Of a DNA stretch of 10,472 bases, positions 1 to 5,435 are shown piece by piece. Source of the stretch: Candidatus Pelagibacterales bacterium (GTDB lineage Bacteria > Pseudomonadota > Alphaproteobacteria > Pelagibacterales > Pelagibacteraceae); NCBI GenBank assembly GCA_016882185.1, contig VHCC01000022.1, positions 1-10,472 on the forward strand, given 5' to 3'. Each line of letters starts with the position of its first letter. The stretch's first letter is position 1. The translations under genes and the position numbers were made by a program. Below the pieces are notes generated by a model that did not search any database, was not told the origin of the DNA, and saw nothing but the letters and a program-made list of their open reading frames with translations.

Positions 1-173
1 GTAATCTTTCCAACAATACCACCTGCTGTGACAACAGTGTCACCTCTTGTTAATTTAGTTATCATTAATTTGTGCTCAGCAACTCTTTTTTGTTGTGGAC
101 GAATTAAAAGAAAATAGAAAATTACAAAAATTAATATTAATGGAATAAATTGTGCAAAACCGGAAGCTGACAT
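1..173 (-). CDS. yajC: Preprotein translocase accessory subunit YajC (N-terminal part, cut by window edge)
   Basis: An ATG at 173 opens a frame that runs off the left edge after 57 codons. The protein begins MSASGFAQFIPLILIFVIFY, one membrane helix at about residues 7-24, followed by the YajC hallmark LIRPQQKR (residues 23-30). A basic/polar segment and the conserved stretch with GDTVVTAGG (residues 44-52) come next. YajC is a small single-span inner-membrane protein that associates with SecDF and the SecYEG translocon. In alphaproteobacteria it usually precedes secD and secF, which would lie to the left of this window. The gene lies 64 nt downstream of serS on the same strand, and that gap holds a candidate promoter of its own (183-211). 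The family identification is firm; only the C-terminus is missing. Confidence 0.93.
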   Translation of the reverse strand, partial: MSASGFAQFIPLILIFVIFYFLLIRPQQKRVAEHKLMITKLTRGDTVVTAGGIVGKI

Positions 174-179
174 AATGTG

Positions 180-209
180 GTGTATATACTAGAAGATCTT
201 TAAATACAC
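180..209. repeat. Short inverted repeat in the serS-yajC gap
   Basis: GTGTAT (180-185) and ATACAC (204-209) are perfect 6-bp inverted repeats separated by 18 nt, with the 8-bp palindrome AAGATCTT (193-200) between them. The arms overlap the edges of the candidate yajC promoter. It could be an operator or a weak mRNA hairpin, but a 6-bp repeat in AT-rich DNA can arise by chance. It is not followed by a T tract in the direction of serS transcription, so it does not resemble an intrinsic terminator. Confidence 0.25.
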
Positions 210-211
210 TA
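183..211 (-). promoter_or_regulatory. Candidate promoter of yajC, short leader
   Basis: On the minus strand TAGTGT (211-206) is followed by a 17-nt spacer and TATATA (188-183). The -10-like box ends 9 nt before the yajC ATG, so transcription would start within a few bases of the start codon. A 6-bp inverted repeat, GTGTAT at 180-185 and ATACAC at 204-209 on the plus strand, brackets the spacer, which also holds the palindrome AAGATCTT (193-200). It is a motif match by eye in very AT-rich DNA, supported mainly by its position in one of only two real gaps in the block. Confidence 0.3.
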
Positions 212-237
212 TTTTATTTAATAATTTTGGCTATTTT

Positions 238-1512
238 TTAGATTTTTTTTAAACCATTCATATAACTTTGAAGAGCAATAGGTATACTAACAGAGCCATC
301 TTTGTTTTGATGATTTTCGAGTATTGCAATTAAAGTTCTACCAATAGCAAGGCCTGACCCATTTAATGTTGTTACATAGTCAATTTTTTTATTTAAATCT
401 TTATAACGTGCTAGCATTCTACTTGATTGAAATTGCCCGCAAGAAGAGCAGCTAGATATTTCTCTATAGCAATTTTGTGATGGTATCCAAACCTCAATAT
501 CATAGGTTTTTTCAGCTGAAAAGCCCATGTCTCCAGACGAAAGCAACATAACTCTAAAAGGTAATTCAAGTTTTTTAAGAATTGTTTCTGCACAATTTGT
601 TAATCTCTCAAGTTCGTTATTATTTTCCTCTGGTCTAACAATACTTACTAGTTCAACTTTTTGAAATTGATGCTGTCTCATCATCCCTTTTGTATCTTTG
701 CCAGCTGCTCCAGCCTCAGCTCTAAAGCAAGGTGTAGCTGCTACATACCGCAAGGGCAAATCCTCATAATTTAATATTTTATCTCTAACAATATTTGTTA
801 GCGATACTTCGGCTGTAGGTATTAACCAGAAACCATTTCCTAAAGAAAATTGTTCTTTTACAAATTTTGGCAATTGTCCAGTTGAATACATAGATTTTTC
901 ATTAACGATTATAGGGACATTCATCTCTAGATAGTCAAATTCTTTAACATGGATATCAATCATAAAATTAATTAATGCTCTTTCTAGTTTTGCAATATTT
1001 CCTTTAGTAATTACAAATCTTGAACCAGAAATTTTAACTGCTGTTTCAAAGTCCATTAAATCTTTTTCTAAACCTATTTCATCATGCGACTTAATTTTGA
1101 AGTCAAAACTTCTAATGTTACCAAATTTTCTTAATTCTTTATTACTTGAACTATCTTTTCCAATAGGCACATCATCCAAGTGGATATTAGGTAGGTTCAG
1201 GAGAATTTTGTTAATTTTTTCTTTTTGTTCAGTTATTTTTTTTTCAAAATTTTCAATATCAATTTTCATTAATGATACTTTTTCAGACAGTGATAAGAAA
1301 TCTTTACTTTTTTTATCTTTATATGTTGAAAGAGTTTTTGAAATTCTATTTCTTTCCTCTTGAAGTTTTTGCTGTTTTTCTAAGTTTTGTCTTAAACTTG
1401 AGTCTAATAAAATAATCTCATCAATTATTGTATCTGAGTTTTCAATAAATCTCTCAATATACTTTTTTTTACAAATAACTGGTTTTTCTCTGATATATTT
1501 AAGTATTATCAT
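238..1512 (-). CDS. serS: Serine--tRNA ligase (SerRS)
   Basis: This is a class II aminoacyl-tRNA synthetase that charges tRNA-Ser (and tRNA-Sec where present) with serine in the cytoplasm. Its 424 residues are normal for bacterial SerRS. Residues 1-110 are the N-terminal domain with the long antiparallel coiled-coil arm that binds the tRNA long variable arm; the Lys/Glu-rich stretch at about 33-105 fits this. The catalytic domain follows, with the serine-site TAEVSLTN (233-240), motif 2 starting FRAEAGAAGKDTKG (263-276), EISSCSSCGQFQSSR (351-365), and motif 3 with LNGSGLAIGRT (383-393). The ATG at 1512 is chosen because the next Met is residue 82 and the family N-terminus (Ile-x-x-Ile-Arg-Glu-like) is present. 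The start overlaps the end of tatC by 14 nt, suggesting translational coupling. The surE and pcm genes that often follow serS in alphaproteobacteria are absent here. Confidence 0.97.
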   Translation of the reverse strand: MIILKYIREKPVICKKKYIERFIENSDTIIDEIILLDSSLRQNLEKQQKLQEERNRISKTLSTYKDKKSKDFLSLSEKVSLMKIDIENFEKKITEQKEKINKILLNLPNIHLDDVPIGKDSSSNKELRKFGNIRSFDFKIKSHDEIGLEKDLMDFETAVKISGSRFVITKGNIAKLERALINFMIDIHVKEFDYLEMNVPIIVNEKSMYSTGQLPKFVKEQFSLGNGFWLIPTAEVSLTNIVRDKILNYEDLPLRYVAATPCFRAEAGAAGKDTKGMMRQHQFQKVELVSIVRPEENNNELERLTNCAETILKKLELPFRVMLLSSGDMGFSAEKTYDIEVWIPSQNCYREISSCSSCGQFQSSRMLARYKDLNKKIDYVTTLNGSGLAIGRTLIAILENHQNKDGSVSIPIALQSYMNGLKKI

Positions 1513-2272
1513 TCTTATTTTTTTCTAAATATTTAATTATTAAAATAGATATTTCATATAAGAGCATTAATGGAATTGCTAACCCAATCTGGCTTATTGG
1601 ATCTGGAGGGGTAATAATTGCAGCTACAATAAATATAATTACTATAATATATCTTCTTCTTTCTGATAAATATTTAGAATCAATAAAACCGACGGTTGCT
1701 AATAAAATTAATAATACCGGCAATTCAAAACTAAGCCCAAATGCAATCATAAAAATCATTATTAAAGAAAGATATTCACTGACTTTTGCCTCTAATTGTA
1801 TTGGCATACTCGTTTGTGATGTAAGGGACTCAAATGATAAAAAAAACTTAATAGCTAATGGCATTATGAATTGATAAGCCAAAAACGCTCCAAGTAAAAA
1901 AAGAACTGGAGTTGCTATCATAAATGGTAAAATAGCTTTTTTTTCGTTAGAATATAAACCAGGTGCTATAAATTTCCATATTTGAATTAAGAAAATTGGG
2001 AATGAAAAAAACAAGGCTGAAAAAAAAGATAGCTTTAAGTACGTTACAAAAGTTTCTTGTAATGCGGTGAAAATTAATCTTTTATTAGCTACCCCATCAC
2101 TTCCTAAAGCTTTTACATAGGGTTGTAATAAAAAATCATATATTTTATCGGCATTAATATAAGAAATAATAAAAGCTAATACAAAAAAAATTAAACTTTT
2201 TATAATTCGAGATCTTAGCTCTAATAGATGCTCTGATATTGTTGATTGATTCTGTTCATTATTTGTATTCAT
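1499..2272 (-). CDS. tatC: Sec-independent protein translocase subunit TatC
   Basis: TatC is the multispanning core of the twin-arginine translocase. It binds the RR signal peptides of folded cargo at the inner membrane. The 257-residue product has six hydrophobic segments, roughly at 23-42, 76-100, 113-135, 167-192, 207-221 and 228-247. Family landmarks are present: HLLELR near the N-terminus (15-20, with the signal-peptide-binding Glu at 18), FIAPGLYSNE (101-110, with the second conserved Glu at 110), and TPPDPISQ before the last helix (221-228, Asp224). These match E. coli Glu15, Glu103 and Asp211 by alignment from memory. The gene starts 11 nt after tatB, with no purine-rich ribosome site visible, and overlaps serS by 14 nt. 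Identification is firm. Confidence 0.97.
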   Translation of the reverse strand: MNTNNEQNQSTISEHLLELRSRIIKSLIFFVLAFIISYINADKIYDFLLQPYVKALGSDGVANKRLIFTALQETFVTYLKLSFFSALFFSFPIFLIQIWKFIAPGLYSNEKKAILPFMIATPVLFLLGAFLAYQFIMPLAIKFFLSFESLTSQTSMPIQLEAKVSEYLSLIMIFMIAFGLSFELPVLLILLATVGFIDSKYLSERRRYIIVIIFIVAAIITPPDPISQIGLAIPLMLLYEISILIIKYLEKNKNDNT

Positions 2273-2283
2273 AAAAATAAAAA

Positions 2284-2526
2284 TTATGACTTATCTTTTT
2301 TTTTTTTATTTTCATCGTCCAAATCGATATTAACAATTTTTTTTATATCTTTTTCTTGTTCTTGAACAATATCATCAATACCTTTTTGAAAAGAATTAAC
2401 GTAATTTTTTATTCCATTTTTTATTTGAACAAATTTTTTAATGACAACAGGAAGATCCTTTGGTCCTATAACTAAGATAGCGACTAAGATTATAACTAAA
2501 ATTTCTGACCACCCTATTTGTGGCAT
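2284..2526 (-). CDS. tatB: Twin-arginine translocase subunit TatB (short form)
   Basis: TatB pairs with TatC in the receptor complex. The product has one short membrane helix (residues 5-20) carrying the TatB-defining Glu at position 8 in GWSEILVIILVAILVIGP. The GP hinge and an amphipathic helix (about 22-50) follow. At 80 residues it is much shorter than E. coli TatB (about 170): the long charged C-terminal region is reduced to a Lys/Asp-rich tail. That tail contains a 12-base A tract on the coding strand (2296-2307), a possible slippage site. TatB rather than a second TatA is supported by Glu8, by the GPKDLP hinge and by its place between tatA and tatC. The gene lies 8 nt after tatA and 11 nt before tatC. 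Confidence 0.93.
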   Translation of the reverse strand: MPQIGWSEILVIILVAILVIGPKDLPVVIKKFVQIKNGIKNYVNSFQKGIDDIVQEQEKDIKKIVNIDLDDENKKKKDKS

Positions 2527-2534
2527 AAATTATT

Positions 2535-2732
2535 TTAGTGATTTGACTTTGAATTTTGATCTTTATCGTTTGGATCTTTTTTGTCTGCCGATTGATCGTC
2601 AGACATCTCTTTCTTAAAACCTTTTATCCCTCTAGCAAAATCACCCATGATACTAGATATTTTTCCTCTTCCAAAAAATATCACAATTAAAGCAACAATA
2701 ATAACAATTTGCCAAATACCTACGTTACCCAT
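2535..2732 (-). CDS. tatA: Twin-arginine translocase subunit TatA
   Basis: TatA is the pore-forming, polymerising subunit of the Tat system. The 65-residue product has an N-terminal membrane helix (about 5-20), the FFG hinge (19-21) and an amphipathic helix ending in FARGIKGFKKEM (32-43), which is the core TatA/E signature. A polar Asp/Lys/Asn tail completes it. Length and architecture are normal for TatA, and it lacks the Glu8 seen in the neighbouring TatB. It is the first gene after a 40-nt gap, the second-largest in the minus-strand block. A candidate promoter at 2740-2768 places the transcription start almost on the ATG. It probably heads a tatABC-serS transcript, although read-through from scpB is also likely. 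Confidence 0.95.
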   Translation of the reverse strand: MGNVGIWQIVIIVALIVIFFGRGKISSIMGDFARGIKGFKKEMSDDQSADKKDPNDKDQNSKSNH

Positions 2733-2739
2733 TTTGACA

Positions 2740-2768
2740 TTTATATATTAAATAATATTTTGACACAA
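2740..2768 (-). promoter_or_regulatory. Candidate promoter of tatABC-serS, short leader
   Basis: On the minus strand TTGTGT (2768-2763), a 17-nt spacer and TATAAA (2745-2740) form a good sigma70-like pair between scpB and tatA. The -10 box ends 7 nt before the tatA ATG at 2732, so the expected start site is at or one base before the start codon, giving a leaderless mRNA. The spacing and the GTGT core of the -35 match the yajC candidate at 183-211. The evidence is visual motif matching in AT-rich DNA, strengthened by the unusual gap. Confidence 0.38.
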
Positions 2769-2772
2769 ACTA

Positions 2773-3429
2773 TTAGTTATCTTTTTTGCTTAAAGTGCTT
2801 GAAAGCATATCATCTATATTCGAAAAAATGTCCTCTTTAGATAGTTTTTCAAGGTCATCTTGTGCAAACTTGTTTGTTCCAAAAATTGATCTATCGAGGC
2901 GACTATCTATTAATCCGGCCGATGCAAGCTCTTCAGAATTTGGTAAATCTGATAAAGATTTTAAATTAAAATGGCTTAGAAAAGTATCCGTTGTTACATA
3001 TAATAACGGCTTGCCAGGTATTTCTTTTCTGCCATTGGGTTTAACCCATCCAAGCTCAAATAGTATTTCTAAAGTTCCAGTGCTAAATGATACACCTCTA
3101 ATCTCCTCAATTTCAGAGCGGGTTACGGGTTGATGATAAGCTATAATAGCTAAAGTTTCTATTGTAGCTTTCGATAACTTTCTTTGCTGAACAACTTCAC
3201 TTGCAATTTTTTTTGATAAATTCTCTGCTGTCCTAAAAGACCATTTATTAGAAATTTCATAAAGATTTATACCTCGATCTATAAATTCAGATTGCAATTC
3301 TTTTAAAATTTTTAAAACATCAACATTAAGTTCAATTTTCGATTTAATTGTTTCTATATCTAAAGGTTCATCAGCAGCAAATAAGATCGCTTCTACTAGT
3401 TTTTTGACATCTTTATTTTTATTCAACAT
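2773..3429 (-). CDS. scpB: Segregation and condensation protein B (ScpB)
   Basis: ScpB is the winged-helix KITE subunit that dimerises and binds ScpA, forming with SMC the condensin that organises and segregates the chromosome. Recognisable segments include VEAILFAADEPLDIETIKSK near the N-terminus (12-31) and the second winged-helix region LSKATIETLAIIAYHQPVTR (84-103). SEIEEIRGVSF follows directly, then ELGWVKPNGRKEIPGKPLLY. These are the most conserved stretches of the family. The 218 residues are a usual length; the acidic/polar C-terminal tail (about 185-218) is variable in the family. The ATG is 2 nt after the scpA stop, so the two partners are probably translationally coupled. Identification is firm. 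Confidence 0.95.
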   Translation of the reverse strand: MLNKNKDVKKLVEAILFAADEPLDIETIKSKIELNVDVLKILKELQSEFIDRGINLYEISNKWSFRTAENLSKKIASEVVQQRKLSKATIETLAIIAYHQPVTRSEIEEIRGVSFSTGTLEILFELGWVKPNGRKEIPGKPLLYVTTDTFLSHFNLKSLSDLPNSEELASAGLIDSRLDRSIFGTNKFAQDDLEKLSKEDIFSNIDDMLSSTLSKKDN

Positions 3430-3431
3430 TT

Positions 3432-4196
3432 TTATGTAGCTTTTATTAATATTTTATCAAAAATTTTTTTTTGCATAATAGATAATTTTCCTTCTCTAAC
3501 TAGCTCTAGGCTTCCAGCAAAAGTTCCTGCTAATCCTGATTTTTGTAAATTTTTAGAACCAGAAAATGATCCGGGAACGACATCTTTTATATCTCTCCAC
3601 TCTGTTAACTCTTTAAGTAAACTCGTAATTTTTTTTATTGCTTCCTCCATCGTATAAACTGGTAATTTTGAAATATTCATAACAGAAAAATTTTGTTTTC
3701 TTTTTATTTCAGCATAGGATTTAATAAGCTCATAAAGGGATACTGCATATTTTGATGTCGAAATAGATTTAATTCCCTCTCGAATACCTTTTGTAAAAAT
3801 ATCTCTTCCTAGCTGTTTTTGTAAAACAAGTTTATCAGAGAGAAATCTTATTGCTTCTAACTTTCTTAATTGTAATTTTAACTTTTCAGCCATTTGAAGA
3901 GCCGAAAAATCATCTTCATAATCATCTGGTAATAATAATCTAGATTTTAAATAAGCAAGCCATGTTGCCATAACCAAAAAATCAGCTGCTAATTCTAAGT
4001 TCTTTTTTATATTATTAATAAATTTTAAATATTCATCAGCTAACTGAACAATAGAAATTTTCATAAGATCTACCTTTTGAGATTTCGCTAAATCCAAAAG
4101 TAGCTCTAGAGGTCCTTCATAATTATCAATATTTAGATTAAATTTATCATCTTGTTTATCCTGAATAGAAGGTTTTAATTCAACAATACTGCTCAT
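3432..4196 (-). CDS. scpA: Segregation and condensation protein A (ScpA, kleisin)
   Basis: ScpA is the bacterial kleisin that bridges the two SMC heads and binds a ScpB dimer. The N-terminal SMC-neck-binding region carries the family signature NYEGPLELLLDLAKSQKVDL (25-44), then a helix with FLVMATWLAYLKSRLLLP (73-90). The middle is a Lys-rich linker. The C-terminal winged helix that contacts the SMC cap is seen in the GTFAGSLELVREGKLSIMQ stretch near residues 224-242. The 254-residue length is normal. The ATG is preferred because it leaves a short polar extension ahead of the kleisin signature and sits 9 nt after nagZ. ScpB follows after 2 nt. Coupling to nagZ is positional and conserved in alphaproteobacteria, without an obvious functional link. 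Confidence 0.95.
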   Translation of the reverse strand: MSSIVELKPSIQDKQDDKFNLNIDNYEGPLELLLDLAKSQKVDLMKISIVQLADEYLKFINNIKKNLELAADFLVMATWLAYLKSRLLLPDDYEDDFSALQMAEKLKLQLRKLEAIRFLSDKLVLQKQLGRDIFTKGIREGIKSISTSKYAVSLYELIKSYAEIKRKQNFSVMNISKLPVYTMEEAIKKITSLLKELTEWRDIKDVVPGSFSGSKNLQKSGLAGTFAGSLELVREGKLSIMQKKIFDKILIKAT

Positions 4197-4205
4197 GTAA
4201 TTTAT

Positions 4206-5171
4206 TTAACTGATTCTTTGGTTAAATTTATAAAAATTTGCCTTAATTTTTTCTGTTAATTTATTTGTAAAATTATCAATTTCTGGCACGATTAAGGAAA
4301 GTTTCTTCATTTGATCGAGGTTTCCATTACAATGTAACAAAACATTACAACCCGCATCTAGCGTTAATTTCGCATTTTTGAGCATACTACCAGACAATGC
4401 TTTCATACAAATATCATCTGAAATTAATATTCCTCTAAAACTAAGATACTTTCTTATAATGTCATTAATTATTTTTTTTGATTGTGTTGCACACCTTGTT
4501 GGATCAATTTTTTTATACAAAATATGTGCGGTCATTGCTAAATAACTATTAACTTTTTTAAATGTTCTGAAATCATTATTTTTTAAATAATCTAAAGAAA
4601 AATTTACTTGCGGTAACGCAAAGTGAGAGTCTATGCTGGTACAGCCGTGTCCAGGTATATGCTTAATAACGGTTTCTAGTCCTGATTTTTTATAAGATTT
4701 TATTAAGTATTTTGATAATTTTACAACGATTTTACAATTTTTAGAAAAAGATCTATTTCCAATAACGCTTTTTTTGTCTGCATTGAATAAATCAAGAACA
4801 GGAACTGTATTTATGTTAATTCCACAATATTTTAATATTGAAATATTTATTTTAAGAAATTTATCAAATTTTGAATAAAATTTAGGATCATTATTGTAGA
4901 TATCACCAAAATATTTTGCGTTGTAATTTTCAAGATTTATAATATTTCTAAAACGGTTTACTATTCCACCTTCTTGGTCAATTAAAATTGGAAAATTTTT
5001 ATCTTTAAAAAGATCTTTTATACTAGTTGTTAGGTTTTTAACTTGTTCTAGATTTTTAATATTTCTAGAAAATAAAATAATTCCCCAAGGTTTATATTTT
5101 TTAAAAAAAATAATTTCATTTAAATTTAACTTAAAACTATCAATTCCAAAAATAATTGCGTGTGTTTTCAA
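4206..5171 (-). CDS. nagZ: Beta-N-acetylhexosaminidase NagZ (glycoside hydrolase family 3)
   Basis: NagZ removes the terminal GlcNAc from GlcNAc-anhydroMurNAc muropeptides during peptidoglycan recycling, normally in the cytoplasm. The GH3 barrel signatures are complete: the IDQEGG loop with Arg73 (64-73), GNRSF (138-142), and the catalytic loop KHIPGHGCTSIDSH (170-183) with the His/Asp pair of NagZ enzymes. The SDDICMKAL stretch (251-259) holds the expected nucleophile Asp252. The 321 residues are slightly short but normal. The start must be TTG at 5171: the in-frame stop of the upstream small gene lies two codons before it, and the first internal Met is residue 213. ATT at 5174 is a less likely alternative. 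The TTG lies 3 nt after the preceding stop and in the same frame. No close Shine-Dalgarno is present, though GGGAG lies about 15 nt upstream. Confidence 0.93.
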   Translation of the reverse strand: MKTHAIIFGIDSFKLNLNEIIFFKKYKPWGIILFSRNIKNLEQVKNLTTSIKDLFKDKNFPILIDQEGGIVNRFRNIINLENYNAKYFGDIYNNDPKFYSKFDKFLKINISILKYCGININTVPVLDLFNADKKSVIGNRSFSKNCKIVVKLSKYLIKSYKKSGLETVIKHIPGHGCTSIDSHFALPQVNFSLDYLKNNDFRTFKKVNSYLAMTAHILYKKIDPTRCATQSKKIINDIIRKYLSFRGILISDDICMKALSGSMLKNAKLTLDAGCNVLLHCNGNLDQMKKLSLIVPEIDNFTNKLTEKIKANFYKFNQRIS

Positions 5172-5174
5172 AAT

Positions 5175-5432
5175 TTATTTTATTAACTCCCAATATTGTT
5201 TTTGCTTATAAATATTTTTAAAGAAATCATTGTTATCAATTCTTTTTTTAAAATCAGGGGATGAGCTAATTTTATCTAATTTTTCAACATGCGAATCTAA
5301 ATAGATTAAATAATCTAATCTTTTTTTGTCTGCGCTTTTAATAAATGAATTGGAATTATAGTAAAATAAACAAAGTAATAAAAAAGAGAAAACGAGAAAA
5401 AAAGCTACTATGTTATATAAATTTTTTTTCAT
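5175..5432 (-). CDS. Small single-span membrane protein of unknown function in the SPOR-gene position
   Basis: I do not recognise this 85-residue product. It starts with two lysines, has one strongly hydrophobic helix (about 6-25), and continues as a charged, probably helical 60-residue tail rich in Lys, Asp, Tyr and Phe. The topology is therefore probably N-in with the tail in the periplasm. Cys21 lies within the helix, but LLLC is not a lipobox and no AxA-type cleavage site stands out. In many alphaproteobacteria a larger SPOR-domain (peptidoglycan-binding) membrane protein sits between argS and nagZ. This gene has that position and a similar N-terminal anchor but no visible SPOR domain, so it could be a remnant or a diverged, trimmed replacement. 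The 3-nt gaps on both sides and an intact frame argue that it is expressed with argS and nagZ. Confidence 0.72.
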   Translation of the reverse strand: MKKNLYNIVAFFLVFSFLLLCLFYYNSNSFIKSADKKRLDYLIYLDSHVEKLDKISSSPDFKKRIDNNDFFKNIYKQKQYWELIK

Positions 5433-5435
5433 TAA

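Noticed and set aside
174..237. Intrinsic terminator after serS
   Set aside because: The only inverted repeat has 6-bp arms with an 18-nt loop and no following T tract in the direction of transcription.
411..593. Minus-strand 60-codon frame inside serS
   Set aside because: It is an out-of-frame shadow of the conserved serS motif 3 region.
2273..2310. Slippage on the A12 tract producing a TatB-TatC fusion
   Set aside because: Removing one A reads through the tatB stop but enters tatC out of frame and soon stops; adding one A stops immediately. No in-frame fusion results.
2786..3133. Open frame of 115 codons on the plus strand
   Set aside because: It lies antisense within scpB, whose protein is fully conserved; the translation resembles no family I know and reflects low stop density opposite a real gene. 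The same applies to plus-strand frames at 1097-1363 and 7197-7442.
5370..5375. Possible lipoprotein signal in the small membrane protein (LLLC around residue 21)
   Set aside because: The residue before Cys is Leu rather than Gly/Ala/Ser, and the hydrophobic run continues past the Cys, which fits a membrane helix better.
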